Of a stretch of DNA of 64,000 bases, positions 10,006 to 22,800 are shown piece after piece. Origin of the DNA: Zizania palustris. Lineage: Eukaryota; Streptophyta; Magnoliopsida; Poales; Poaceae. Below the pieces are notes generated by a model. It was not told the origin of the DNA. It ran no database searches and saw only the letters and a list, made by a program, of their open reading frames with translations. The position numbers were made by a program, and so were the translations under genes. The stretch is from contig JAAALK010000289.1 in NCBI GenBank assembly GCA_019279435.1, positions 89,435,023 through 89,499,022 of the forward strand, read 5' to 3'. Each line of letters opens with the position of its first letter. Positions within the stretch are counted from its first letter, which is position 1.

Positions 10006-12237
10006 TCAAAATATGCTAGAAAATCTTGAGTGCTTAGTGTTAGGGTGAGTGAAAAACTGTTTAGGAATCCAACATTGTAAAACTCGAGAACCAGGCAAAG
10101 CAATAGACTGTTTATGCACAGGGTATGAATCATGATAAAAAGTGCATGGTCTATCTACAAAGCGCGAACCTAGAAAACAAAGAGGTCTCCTAATCTTTCG
10201 AGAATCAAAACCTCTTACATGCGGTCTAGCACAATATGCAGCATGGTGTACACCACGATGGGCAAAATCTCTCATGGGACCATGGGGAGCCTCAAATCAG
10301 AATAAGAGTGAAAAACAGACTCATGCATACCTAAAGATGGGTAATGCAAGTCCTGAAAGCACATCGCATGAGAATGTCGTTTATCATTGATACGACGAAA
10401 GCAAAACCCAACCACGTGACCCACCCGCTGACAATAAGAACAATGATACACTCTCTTGGGGGTATAAGTATGGGTCTCAGGCGCAAATCTCACAGTTTTT
10501 TTGGGTTTTTGCTGAGGAGTTTCCTTTGGTGGAGATAGGGCTTTCTTTCTTAGGTTGAGTAGGATTCTCGGCTTTTTGTGTGGTGTCTAACTGGGCTCTT
10601 TCTTTCTCAAGGGTAGTGGGTGGAGTGAACACAGTTTCACTCGAAGTGTTTGGAGTGGTTCTCTCATAGCCCAACCCTAGAGCTAACCCTGCCCTATCTG
10701 CACACATTTTTGTTTTAGCCAAAAGCAAATTCATCCTACCCTTACCATCAATACATTTTTCAACCACAGAGAGAAGATAATCATTTTCACATTTTAGTTT
10801 TTTGACTTGCTCTCTAGCAATGTTGAGTTGGTCCTTAAGGGTGATGCAGGTAGGTCACGTAGGCTACACATCCTTAGAACACTCAACACTCTCCAGTCTA
10901 GCCTTAAGTTCATCAACATGCCTATCTCTCAGATTAATGCTTTCAACAAGTAAAGGACAGTTCATGCATTCGTTGATGACAACAAGGCTAGATTCCACCT
11001 CCAAAAGCTGGTTCTAAGTAATTTCAAGTTTTTCAACAATTGGAACAGGTGTATAACGCATCTCAGCAGGTTCACTCATAACAACAAGACATGACTCACA
11101 TTTAGCATCATCAGACATAGATTTTAAAATAGCAAGTTTAGTGGAAATAGATTCAAGTCTGAATTTTAGTTCTTTTAGTCCTTTAGTAGTAATCTATCCT
11201 CTGAACAAACAACATCATGTAATTCATCATTTTTAACAAGAAGCTGGTCACAGGTTAGATATACCTCAGATGTGTCGAACTTGTCACTGCTATGGATGTT
11301 GTCAGTCATGAAGCAAAGGCTAGTGAAGTCCATTTTCTTCTTCTCCTTCTTCTCCTCTTTCTTGGGAGGCTCCTCCTCCTCTGAGCTTGTCTCCTCGCTT
11401 GATGAAGTTTCGACGTCACTGAGGGCAGCCACAAAAGCTTTGGCTACTTTCTTAGCAATTTTGCCTCGCTTCCCCTTAAAGAAGGTCTTCTTGTTCCACT
11501 TCTGGTTCTTGTGCTCATTTTCATTTTTCATTTTTAATTCAGGGCAGATAGCTTTTATGTGAGAAGGATATCCACACTCGAAACATCCCCATTACCCTCC
11601 TTTCCTCTTATCTAATCTATCATTGTAGAAGCAGGTGAACTTCTTGACAATGAGAGCTAGCTTCTCATCATCTAGAGTGTCCACCTGTTCTTGTGTGACA
11701 GAGACCAGGGAGGATAAGTCAAAACCACCAGAAAAAGCATAAACTCCAGAACCACCAGAAAAATTACCTCCAGATGAGGTACCACTGCAAGGACAGGAAA
11801 CTAAAACAATAGATGGCAACAAAGAGTTTCCAAATCCTATACGAGATGCCTTGGCAATCTCGGTGGAATTTAGCTTACTAAAGAGCTCGTTGCAAGTCAA
11901 CGTGTCGTAACTTGCCGACTCCTCAATACTAGAGATCTTCACCTCCCATATGCTACGATCGAGAGCATAGAGAAGTTTGATTGCTCTATCGTGATCAGAG
12001 TAAGCTAAAATCCTAGTGGAGCGCAAGTTGCTCACAATTCCATCAAAACGAGCAAACATATCATCTACCGATTCACCAGGGCCTTGTACAAACAACGTTT
12101 CAGGGATCACATATCGGGAATCAATAATGTCCCATATAGATCCTTGGCTTAGTAGACAAGCCTCCATGCGCACCTTCCATTAGGCAAAATCTTGACCATC
12201 AAACATCAGAATCTTAGTATTCTTGTCCATGTCGCCA
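10006..12237 (-). pseudogene. gag of Sirevirus-like copia, internally deleted
   Basis: From ATG at 12237 (MDKNTKILMFDGQDFA) the protein follows the gag of the intact copy at 22979-25441. It includes the capsid-like part (YSDHDRAIKLLYALDRSIWE), an acidic stretch (SSSEETSSEEEE), a long hydrophilic middle and the second zinc knuckle (YCQRVGHVVGFC). About 75 codons are missing between YVIPET and LFVQGPGES compared with that copy. There is a stop early on (TAA just after DFA) and several later ones, so it is decayed. The reading ends at 10006 and is followed directly by the element's 3' tail. Confidence 0.8.
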
Positions 12238-12279
12238 AAAGGATCACAAACAAGTTAAGGTCAACTGGTGATCTAACCG

Positions 12280-12291
12280 GCTCTAATACCA
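12280..12291 (-). other. Primer-binding site, initiator-Met tRNA type
   Basis: TGGTATTAGAGC on the minus strand, two bases after the LTR end, differs by one base from the usual copia site TGGTATCAGAGC. Confidence 0.75.
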
Positions 12292-12293
12292 AT

Positions 12294-14783
12294 TGTGGGA
12301 TCGGAATAGCGACTAGAGGGGGGTGAAAAGGTGCCTTGACAATTTCTCGTGAATTAGATGGCCTGTTCAGATCACCCAACGCACCTCTAAACGATTGCAG
12401 AATTGAAATTAATGAACATAGTACAAATCCAGAACAAAAATCTCCTCAATTTGAATTATCCTTCTAGATCGGAGTATCAGCTACCGATAAGGTATTGTCG
12501 GAGATTGAATCGCCGATTTACATCTTCTAGATCGGTAATTAGAACTCCGATAGAAAGCTATCGACCAATGAAGTGTCGACATGATTCAGAATTTCAGAAT
12601 TCAGAACTGAAAGAGATTAGGTAAAGAAGTTTGTAGTGGATGCACACACAGTTTGATTTGACAGCTGATATAAATAGAACAGAACAGAACAGAACAGAAA
12701 ACAAAACTTGGATTCAATTCTGAGAACTCAGAATGTTAGTACATTAAAAACTACTGAAGCTCACAAAAATTATTTGCTGAACATTTGAAAGACTTTTAGA
12801 AAAGACCAATCAGCACTTATAGTGTTTGTGTACAAAAACCTGATAATCATATAAACTACTAATATCACAACATCTTGAATAAACTGCTTGGCAAATTTTG
12901 GGTCAACTACTATGCTTTTTCTCAGCAAAACAGCAAAACCAGTAAACAACTTGCATCACTTGAACACAAAGAATTCAGTTTCAGTAAATCAAATACACAC
13001 TTACAAATAGGTTCTACCCTCATTACTGAATTCACTTGTGAAGATAAAACTATGGATAAAACAGCAAGAAGAAGTATAAGAACACAGCTAGATCATCTAG
13101 ACAGAAAAGAAGGTTCTGTTTGAATAATACTTGTGCACTGAGAAAGTCTTCAAGAACAGATCAAAATACTTTCAGGATGAACACACATCCCAACAGAAAC
13201 TTTCTCAGCATACAAAAGAACAGATCAGAAGTACTAGATCAAGATGGCAAAACTCTGAGGAAGTCTGCTTACTGAACTATTCTCATGTACTAAATAACTG
13301 CAATCTAAAATTTCTATCAACTCGGACTTCTATCAAAGAACATAGACACACACTTCACCTGCACATGAAAAAGCCATGGCAGTGCTGGGTGTTTCTGGAT
13401 GAATAAACACCTTGTTGCTCTCTTCTTGCTTCTTGTGATGAACTGTGCTTCATCCGGCAAACCATACAAACCTTCTTACCATGAATAGTACATATGCAAG
13501 TTAAACACAGCACAAAAGGCAAGCCAAAAATAACCAATGATGTACAGCCGAATCAAAAAGGTGTAACTGAATTTTCTAGAACCAACTTTCAACCTTCAAG
13601 GTTTTCAGCAAAAGACCACCTTCCATGATTTTTTAGCACAATGATGAACAATAAAAATCTATGAAGAAGTGTCAAAAACTTTTGCAGATTTCAAAAATGG
13701 AATCCTGGAATCATGAACACCAAAAGCTATGAAGAACTCAGATAAAGTACATGACCCAAAATCAGTATAAAAAGGCATTCAAAGAGGGACTACGTAAGAT
13801 GAATAGTAAAATTCAGCAACCAATGCTACTTACTTGTTCATTGCGGCTGCTCCCTGGTAGTTTGGTGTACTATAGCTGATCCGACAAGATGAACAGTACC
13901 CAGAGATAAAACATCACAGAAAAAATGAGAGTGAAGGATAAAATTTCTAGATATATTGCCCCCAAAATGTCTAGCTAAAAGTTCACCTAATCCCCTAGGC
14001 ATGGGGTCTTTTATACAGGCAAGTCCATCAAGATATTCCCCAAAATGCCATTAGGGTAAAAAGACTAAGTATTTACCTAATTACCATTATGTATTTTCAG
14101 AATTATTAATTCTGAAAAATACACAAATGTATACTCCTAATTTATTACATCATTGACCCTATTCTTTTAATATTTTTTCAGAATTAAGAATTGCGAAAAA
14201 TACTAAAAGATTACACTTGATCTAGATGACTAAACACAAAAATAAACTCCTATTTATTGGAATTTAAAAACACTTTCTTATACGTCGGTTTTCAGCCAAA
14301 ACTGACAAAGCCTTCCCAATTGCCGACATGTGATAATAATCCGCGAACTCGACCGCTAGCAAGTCTCTCCCGCTCTCGATCCCCTCGAGCCACCTGATCA
14401 CTTGCACTAGCCTCCCTTTCGCTGACTTGGTGGACACGCTGCCTCGATCATCCGTCTGTCCTTGTCCTGCTCTATCTCTATGTGCACTCCTGAGATCATC
14501 CCCAACTTTACCCGGCCTCCTTGATCCTCTGGCATGAAACTCTCCGCTTGACCCTTGATCAACTACCATTGATAGTTGGCTAGCATCTCCACCCTGCACA
14601 CATGAGACAAGCCAAAACATGAAACGCGACGCACACCGATCCCCTCGGCATTCAATCTCTACTCACACATCGATCCCATCAATGCTAGCAATCCACCACT
14701 CACTCAACACTCCAGATCGAGCAACCTTGTCAATCACTCATCACTAAGACAAAGACCACAGTATGACCTCACTTGGTTTCACA
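12294..14783 (-). repeat. LTR of Sirevirus-like copia (about 2.5 kb)
   Basis: On the minus strand it starts TGTGAAACCAAG after a purine tract (AAGGGGGAGAT) and ends GATCCCACA two bases before the primer-binding site. A TATA box (TATAAAA, minus, 14015-14009) lies about 770 bp into the LTR. AT-rich leader-like DNA follows; no ORF in it is convincing. It resembles the LTR at 46567-50223, for instance around 14290-14620 versus 49740-50100. Confidence 0.75.
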
Positions 14784-15003
14784 ATCTCCCCCTTAATGAG
14801 TGCATTGACAACTCCAAAAAGAAACATGATGAAAGTTTCAAGTTCAGCGCACAAGTGACCATAAAAACTCAAAAAAGAGCCAAAGCATGTCACTTTATAT
14901 AAGATTTCCCCCTTTGGCAAAAACTCATTTTCCCCATCTTTTACAAAAGGATCAATGCATCATTTAAGCCATTTCTCCCCTTAACCAAGCAAAGCCATTT
15001 ATC
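14784..15003 (-). other. 3' tail of copia internal region with polypurine tract
   Basis: The minus strand carries AAGGGGGAGAT directly next to the LTR, and further purine-rich blocks upstream (for example GGGGGAAAT near 14910). This is typical of the end of a Sirevirus-like internal region. The match to the Tork-like integrase begins at about 15005. Confidence 0.6.
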
Positions 15004-16702
15004 GTGAAAGTTGTGGTTTCTAGACGTGACACCAAAAGGATAATGGAAGATTAGTGTGACTCATCATGGACCGCACCATATCCAATAAGGTTCGGTTTCT
15101 CCACTCGGACACCCCATTCCATTGGGTTGTGCCGGGTGGAGTTAGCTGTGGAACAATTCCACACTGCTGATCACTAAACTCATGGCTCAAATATTCACCT
15201 CCCCTATCATATCGTAGAAATTTAATTGTCTTTCTCGTATGATTTGTACTTCATTTTGGAACTCCTTAAACTTTTCAAAGGATTCCTACTTAGGCCTCAT
15301 CAAGTAGACATAGCCATATCTGCTAAAGTTGTCGATAAAAGTGATAAAGTACTAAAAGACATTTCTCGTCGTGTGACTCGTTGTACCACACACATCAGTA
15401 TGTACTATGGCCAATAGCTCACTCACCCTCTCACTCTATCCAGTGAAAGGCATCTTTGTAATTTTTACAAGTAAGCAAGACTCGCATGTGTCATATGATT
15501 CAAAATCAAATGACTCCAAAAGTCCATCACTATGGAGTTTCTGTACGCGCTTCTCATTTATATGACCCAAACGACAATGCCATAAGTAGGTAGGATTCAA
15601 ATCATTGAGTCATTCTTTTTTAGTACTAATGTTATAAACGTGTGCATCTTCAAGACTCAGAATATATAATCCATTCACTAATGGAAAAACACCATAGAGC
15701 ATGCTATTTGAAAATATTGAACAACTCTTGTTCTTTATTAATAATTCAAAACCATCTTCCTCTAAACATGAAGAAGAGATAATGTTTCTGCCTAAGGCGG
15801 GAATAAAATAACAATCATTAAAATCTAAAACTAGTCCTAACAGTAGCGACAGTGAATAAACACCGATAGCCAACGCTGCAACCTTTGCACCATTACCGAC
15901 ATGGACATCTATCTCGCCATTTGCACACTTTCTTACTCTACTCAGCCCCTGCAATGATTTACAAGTATGAATCATCAATCTGGTATCAAATACCCATGAA
16001 TCATTTGGACGAGTAGCAAGATTAATTTCAATAACATTAATACCTAAAGGGGAAGTCATACTTCCCTTCTTGTTCTTCTGCTGTTCCAGAGCCACACATC
16101 AGAGTCAGTAGGACCCAACTTGGACTTTCTAGCCGGTTTAGACTTCGCACTAGAGATTGAATCTATAGTCTTAGCCTTACCCTTCCTCTTTCTCTTTTTG
16201 CCCACCTTCTGAACCATCATCACATGACTTGGAGATTTCTTTATACTATCCTTAGCAGTTTTTAGCATCCCATGCAACTCAGTTAGTGTCTTCTCCAGTC
16301 CAACCATGTTATAGTCCATGATGAATGATTCAAAGCTCAATGGGAGAGACTGAAGAATGACATCAATAGCTATGTATGGATCCAACGGACCAGTCTCTCT
16401 AGATTCTCTATGTAACCAATCATCTTGATCACATGAGGGCTCACTAGGCTCCCTTCAGCCAGCCTACTCCCAAACAAGGACTTAGACACATTGTATCTCT
16501 CTGCCCTTGCTTGGTTCTGAAACATGCCCTTAAGACCTACGATCATATCATAAGCGTCACGTTCCTCATATTGTTTTTGAACCTCAGAGGACATGCAGGC
16601 AAGCATCAGACAGCTGACATTCACAAAATCACTAGCATGTTTCTCATAAGCATGCTTGTCTACTGCAGAAGCATCCTCTTCTGGTTCATCGGGGTGAGGT
16701 TC
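15004..16702 (-). pseudogene. Tork-like copia gag, protease and integrase fragment
   Basis: Minus strand from 16702: gag capsid (YEKHASDFVNVSCLMLACM, LPLSFESFIMDYN), then a basic stretch (GKKRKRKGKAK). The protease region follows (WVFDTRLMIHTC, where the usual aspartate-containing core is changed to DTRLM), then GVYSLSL/LEEDGF spacer. Integrase pieces complete it (FSRYGYVYLMRPK at about 15310, PNGMG around 15125, NRTLLDMVRSMM near 15090). Several stops and frame changes make it a relic. The 5' end of this element continues at 27526-28687, beyond the complete copia inserted at 16703. Confidence 0.8.
16698..16702. repeat. Target-site duplication GGTTC (left)
   Basis: GGTTC precedes the TGTTGGACC end of the LTR. 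The second copy is at 27526-27530, directly after the other LTR. Confidence 0.9.
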
Positions 16703-18663
16703 TGTTGGACCGGAAACGGCGACCAGAGGGGGGGGTGAATGGGAGCTTTTAAAATTTCGGGCTAAAAACTAGCCTTCGGTTTCAGTTCTGTCTTCTGCGG
16801 AACAGGCTTCGAACACTACCTTCGAAGGTCTGGTTCGGAGGTACTTCAACACCTTCGAACACAGGCTTCGGAAGAGCAAAAGTTCGAAGCCAAGAAGACT
16901 TCGCTCCACTTACAATCCTCGAAAATCTACTCTGCTAAGTCAGTGCAGGCTCCGCACACAGGGTGCTTCGAGCAGGCTTCGCACTTCACCCTTCGCAAGA
17001 GTGGACACTCCTCTGAGGACTTCGACCTAGTACTTGGCAGCAACAACTGGTGCTGGGCTTCGTACACGAAGGTCTACACGCACACAAGCAGACTACACTA
17101 AGTGCTTCAACACAAGAAGCAAAACGGGCCTCGGTCAGGGCTACGCTAGTAAGCAGCGAGGTCTCTCCTCTTGTTACACAGAGCGAATGCACACTGACAA
17201 AACACACTTCGCACAAAAACTACCTTCGCCTCAACAGGCTTCGGTGCACTACAACAGGCGAGGTATGTAACGCGAGCTCAAGCAAAAAGCACAGGAAGCC
17301 GGGCTTCGCCGCTTGAACAAGGAAAACAAAATAGATTGAACTCTGGATGAATTACAACGAGGTATGTGGCTACAGGAGCTCAACAGTAAATGCTCAAAGT
17401 GTTAAATGTTACCTACCGAGCCCCCATATTTATAGCCCACAGTTCACCCAAAGGAAATGACTACACTACCCCTAGGGTTTACATTGATTTTGACTCTACA
17501 GAACTAAGGGGTACAAAAGGTAGTCCATCTTTATTCTGGAGGCTTCTCTGTCAGCTTTGCAGAGGGGACAGTGTCAGTCTTTTACAGAACAGACTGTCAG
17601 CCTTTGCAGTCTTTGACCTTCTGGAATCCTCCCTTCGCACACGAGGGTGCGGTAGCTTCGGTGAGAATCCTGAAGCCAGATGGCCTTCGCTCCACCGAAG
17701 TCAGTCTCCGATACAGTGACGGTTTTGAGCCGAAGCCGTCAAAGCCCCTTGGGCCTTCGCACCAACACCTCCGGAGTGGACCACCACGGCTTCGCAGCTA
17801 CACCCAGCTCGAACTCGGTCAGTCTGTGTACCGAAGCCATGCAGGCTGAAGCACCTCAAGTCAACCTTGCTCCGGAGCTAGCCTCGCTCCGATGCCTTCC
17901 TCACTCCGAAGCCCCACCTTCGGAGTACCACCCTTCGAAGTCCCTCCTTCGTCCAAGGCCTCCGCATGAAGCATTCCATGAGCCCTTCGTCGCAGTGTCT
18001 CTCCCCGAGCACACTCCTCGACGAGCCTCAGCCGGACCATGCCTTCGATGCGCCTTGACTTCTGAGACCTTCGTCGGGTACCTTCGAATGTCTCCCTCCG
18101 GAGCACACTTCGAATTCCTTGCCTCCGCAGAGGACTTGTTCCACCAACTCCGAAGTCACTCCATCCGGAGTACCTTCGAAGTGCCTCACCTCCGAGGACT
18201 TTGTCTCGGAGCACCTTCAGCCGGAGCCACCTTCGCAGCCACCGTGATGGAACTCCCCGCTCCCCTGGCATCAAGCCTCCAGCTCGACCCAAGTTCACCT
18301 GCTGCGAACCTTGTCCGTCTCCTCCAAAGTCCCTGCGCACCACCGACAAACAGACAAGTGTATCCAGTACTCCGGAGACCTCTCCGGGTTAGCAACCTCC
18401 GGCACACACTCCGGTGTACCGCCCAAAGTACCGAACCCTTCGGTACAAACCCAGTCATCGCATACTGTCGGACCCCTCCGACGAGCACACTCCGCTGCAA
18501 CAGCTGCAGCAAGCAACCACCGAACACCCTTCGGTGAAACCACCTCCGAACACCCTTCGGAGGTACAACCTCCGAAGCCCCTTCGGAGGTACCCTTCGAA
18601 CAGAGGGTAAAAAACCTGTCAATCACTCATCACAAAACACCGAAACCAACCCTTGGTTTCTCA
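16703..18663 (-). repeat. 3' LTR of complete Sirevirus-like copia (1961 bp)
   Basis: On the minus strand it starts TGAGAAACCAAGG and ends GGTCCAACA. It contains a TATA box (TATAAATA, minus, 17434-17427) and a CG-rich U3 dense in TTCGAA, TTCGGAGG and CTCCGGAG words, including two adjacent palindromes at 18543-18563 and 18569-18589. Palindrome-rich LTRs are known in Sireviruses. No reading frame in it is convincing. Confidence 0.92.
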
Positions 18664-19810
18664 ATCTCCCCCTTGATGAGTGCATTGACAACCAAATCCA
18701 AGTTCAAGAAAATTTAAAAACTTTCAGCACACAAGAGACCATAAAAACTCAGAAAAGAGCCAAATCATGTCACTTGATAAAAAAAATGTTCCTCCCCCTT
18801 TGGTAAAAAGCCCCTTCGGCAATGAAAACTCCCCCTGAGTTAAATTTTCCCTTTGGCAATAAAAAAACTTCTCCCCCTTTGAAATTATACCCCCTTGCGG
18901 CAGAGAACAAAGCAAATCTCTCCCCCTTTGGCAATGCAAGTATCAAGGAGCATGTAAAAGATGCAAAGCTTCGAAATGAGCAGAATTGCAAAGACATATG
19001 AAGCAAAAATATGCCAATCATTAATACCAATGATCATGTGCTCAGCTCAAATTAATATTCTCTAAAAACATGATGAAGCATGTGATTTGATCATTTTGAA
19101 ATAAAAGCATCACCACTTACTCAAGGAAACTAGACAAGTAAGAGCAAGGACTGCGCAAAGCTAGTCAATTTCTACTCTAGACAGATAAGTCCAGTTCAAA
19201 TGGAGCGTGAAAAGCAAACTTGATAATCAATGAATTTTGTTATTCTTTTCTTAGTGCCAGGGGTTATTCGTTTGTCCACCTTATACTTTCCAATCCGGCC
19301 AAGCCTAGGCAGGAAAGCCATAAGAAGCTTAAGGCATGGATTTTGGCATACACTACACTATTCCAGTTCAGACCAATGTGCAATGGTAAGCAGTCTAGAA
19401 TAGGGTAGTGCGACAAACAAACCCACCTGGATCTTTTTACTTAAAGCATGCAAATAATGGAGTTTTTGATTTTCACCAAGTGAACCAATTGTTTGGCAGT
19501 TATGAGTATCCATGAAGATGAGAACAATTTTTCATGTTGCAATGTTGAGCATCCAAAGAACAGTGTCTTGCTATCAAGCAGATAAAAGATAGCTAAAGCA
19601 GTCCTATCTAAACAAGCTAGATTCAAGACTAAGCAGTGAGCACGATTTGATTTTGAAAATAAAACACCATGCACATGAATGTTTCAGATGAATTAAAAGG
19701 AGCTGAGCTGACATGATTTCATGAATTATAAGCAGGCATATAAGTGCAAAATATATAAATGCAATTTCAGCACAATTAGCAAAAGCACAGCCATCTAAAA
19801 CAGCTCCCCC
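18664..19810 (-). other. 3' untranslated tail with several polypurine tracts
   Basis: Between the pol stop and the 3' LTR the minus strand shows at least five purine blocks of the AAGGGGGAG type (near 18670, 18795, 18832, 18875, 18925 and again at about 19805). The one touching the LTR would be the real primer. Multiplied polypurine tracts are a described feature of Sireviruses. No envelope-like ORF is present. Confidence 0.75.
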
Positions 19811-22800
19811 TCACAAAATGCCGTAAGGGTGACAGATGCCAAGTTCCCCACGCAAGTAAGCAAAACGAGAAGCATCGAGGGGTTTTGTAAAAATGTCGGC
19901 AAGCTGGTGTTGGGTATCAACATATTGAAGTTCAATATCACCCTTCTCATTGTGATCTCTGAGAAAATGATACCGCACATCAATGTGTTTGGTTCTAGAA
20001 TGTTGAACCGGGTTGTTTGCAATACAAATAGCACTAGTGTTATCACAGAAAAGTGGAACACTCTTATAATCTAACCCGAAATCCCGCAAAGTGGAAACCA
20101 TCCACAAAATCTGAGAGCAACAGCTAGCTGCAGCAACATATTCGGCCTCAGCCGTCGATTGTGCAACACTAGACTGTTTGCGGGAGGACCAGCAAACCAG
20201 AGAAGTACCCAGAAAATGACAAGTACCAGAGGTACTCTTCCTATCAATTCTACACCCAGCAAAGTCCGCATCAGAATAACCTCGAAGACATAAAGATGAA
20301 GACGCTGAATACCATATGCCAAATTCAAGGGTGTGTTTGAGATGCCTTAGGATGCGCTTAACCGCTTGGCGGTGCGAAGCTCGTGGTGAAGCCTGAAAAC
20401 GAGCGCACAGACACACTGCGAAGTGTATGTCCGGCCTCGTGGCAGTCAAGTAGAGGAGGGAGCCGATCATGCTACGGGACTCCTTCTGATCTACGGCTTC
20501 TCCATCTTCGTCAGGGTCCAATGCTACGGATGTAGCCATTGGAGTGGCGAGGGGCTTCGCATCGGACATGTCGAACTTCTTGAGCAGGTCCTTGGCGTAC
20601 TTTGTCTGGTGGACAAAAGTACCTTGTTTGCTTTGCTTGATTTGCAAACCAAGGAAAAAGGTGAGTTCACCCATCATAGACATTTCAAATTCCCTGCTCA
20701 TGGTATCTGCAAACTCGGCAACCAAAGCATGAGAAGAGCCACCAAAGATGATATCATCCACATAAATCTGCACTAGAAGGAAATCTTTGCCATGCTTGAG
20801 AGTAAACAATGTTTTATCAACAGAGCCCATCAAATACCCTCGCTCAAGCAGAAAAGACTTAAGTCTATCATACCAAGCCCGAGGGGCCTGCTTGAGTCCA
20901 TAAAGAGCCTTATGAAGTTTAAGGACTTTATGTGGGTACTTGGGGTTTTCAAAACCAGGGGGTTGTTTTACATAAACATCTTCACCTATGAAGCCATTAA
21001 GAAAAGCACTTTTGACATCCATTTGATAGAGTTTGAATCCCCGGGATGTCGCAAAGGCAAGCAAAATCCTAATGGCCTCAAGGCGAGCAACAGGTGCAAA
21101 AGTTTCAGTAAAATCAATCCCTTCTAGTTGAGAAAAGCCCTGAGCTACAAGTCTAGCCTTGTTTCTAACTATAGTCCCATCCTCTCCTTGTTTATTTTTG
21201 AAAATCCATTTTGTTCCAATGAAATGAACATTTGGTGGAGGATCAACTAAAGTCCAGACTTGGTTTCTTTCAAAATTTTCAAGTTCCTCATGCATGGCAT
21301 TGATCCAACTAGAATCAGAAAGTGCATGACTAACATCTAAGGGCTCGAAAGAAGCAACAAAAGCAGCATTAGTGAAATGGGCATGAGAACGTGTTACCCT
21401 TTGATCAAGCTCACCAATGATCTGCTCGGGAGGGTGCATCCTTTGAACATGGTGTGGAGCCTCGCGGCGGGATGCAGTCTCCCCCTCAACTTGTGCGTTG
21501 GAGTGGTCCAAGAAGACCGATGTTGAGGTAGTCGCTTCGGGACCTCGTGCCGAAGTAGTAGAAGCGGGGTCAGCTTCGGGGGTTGATGTCGAGGGTAGTA
21601 GGGGATCATCCTCGAATTCTCCGGGATCTTCTTCTTCGAATAAGGTCTGTTCCATGTCGTGTTCATTTGCCTGTTCAAAAGCAGAACTAACAGAGGGGGT
21701 TGATTCATCAAAAGTCACATCACATGACTCGATGACAGTGTTAGTTTCCAAATTATAAACACAATACGAATGACCATGAGTAGTGTAACCCAAAAAGATC
21801 CCGTCAGAAGATCGCGACTCAAATTTATCCAAGTTACCGTGTTTTAGGATAAAGCAGCGACAGCCAAAAACTCGAAGATGAGTAACCTTGGGCTGTCTCC
21901 CAAAACATAGCTCATAAGATGTCAAATTTAAAATTGAGCGCAAGAAAATTCGGTTTGAGATGTAGCAAGCAGTGTTCATGGCCTCAGCCCAGAATTTTCT
22001 AGGAGTCCTATGCTCATCAAGCATCGTCCTAGCCATCTCAACCAAAGTGCGGTTCTTCCTCTCAACGACACCGTTCTGTTGAGGAACCCGCGGAGCAGAG
22101 AATTGATGTTCTATGCCATGCTCCATGCAAAAGTCAACAAAGAGACTATTTTTGAACTCAGTGCCATTATCGCTTCGAATGAATTTTAATGCACCAGGGA
22201 GTTCAGTGAAAAGTCTCAAAGCCAAGCTCCGAAAGTGTGAAAACACTTCATCCTTGCTGGCAAGAAAGAAGACCCAAGAGTAGCGAGAGAAATCGTCGAC
22301 AATAACTAAAACATACCACTTGCCGCCTAAAGAACTGACCCGAGAAGGACCTACAGTGTCCATGTGGAGAAGTTCTCCGGGCTGTTCAGTCATCACTGTG
22401 GTGACTGGCGAATGCGAAGCGGCAATCATTTTTCCATGTCGACAAGGAGCACAAACTAAATTCTTCTCAAACTTGAGCTTGGGCAATCCTCGGATCAGGC
22501 CTAGGGCGCTCAGTCGAGCAAGCAACTCAAAGCTCATATGCCCTAGTCTCCTTTGCCACTTCCACAGCTCAGAAGTTGAATGAGCAACAAGACAATGAGA
22601 AGAACCAGATGACTCTGAAAAATCAGCTCCAAAAACTCTCCCAACTCTAAATATCTTACACACCACAACGCCATCAGAATTGAGCACTTGCGAAGTATCG
22701 CGATGGAATCGCACTTCGAAGCCCTCATCAAGCAACTGAGATACAGACAGCAAATTGTATCCCAGGTTCTCAACCAAAGCAACATCTTTGAGAGTGAAGT

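Larger units (their letters stand above)
9862..15003 (-). mobile_element. Sirevirus-like Ty1/copia derivative, gag only, minus strand
   Basis: Minus-strand order is: a 3' tail (about 15003-14784), an LTR (14783-12294), a primer-binding site (12291-12280), gag (12237-10006), and a short tail with a GAGGGGGAG tract (about 10000-9862). No protease, integrase or RT is present: the gag stop is followed within a few bases by tail sequence that in related copies lies after pol. The left part is cut by the gypsy LTR at 9861. Because internal sequence flanks the LTR on both sides, this is not a simple single element. Confidence 0.75.

Noticed and set aside
11272..11562. Hydrophobic Phe/Leu/Ser-rich + frame suggesting a membrane protein (also at 24306-24575)
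   Set aside because: It is the reverse complement of the Lys/Glu-rich part of gag, which produces Phe/Leu/Ser codons by composition.
17034..18610. Long open frames (up to 285 codons) in the LTR, repeated at 25836-27472
   Set aside because: They are in the two LTR copies, in several overlapping frames, and reflect the CTTCG/TCCGG word repeats. No conserved motif.
20423..21758. Plus-strand frames over the intact pol
   Set aside because: They are shadows of the minus-strand pol, with no motif of their own.
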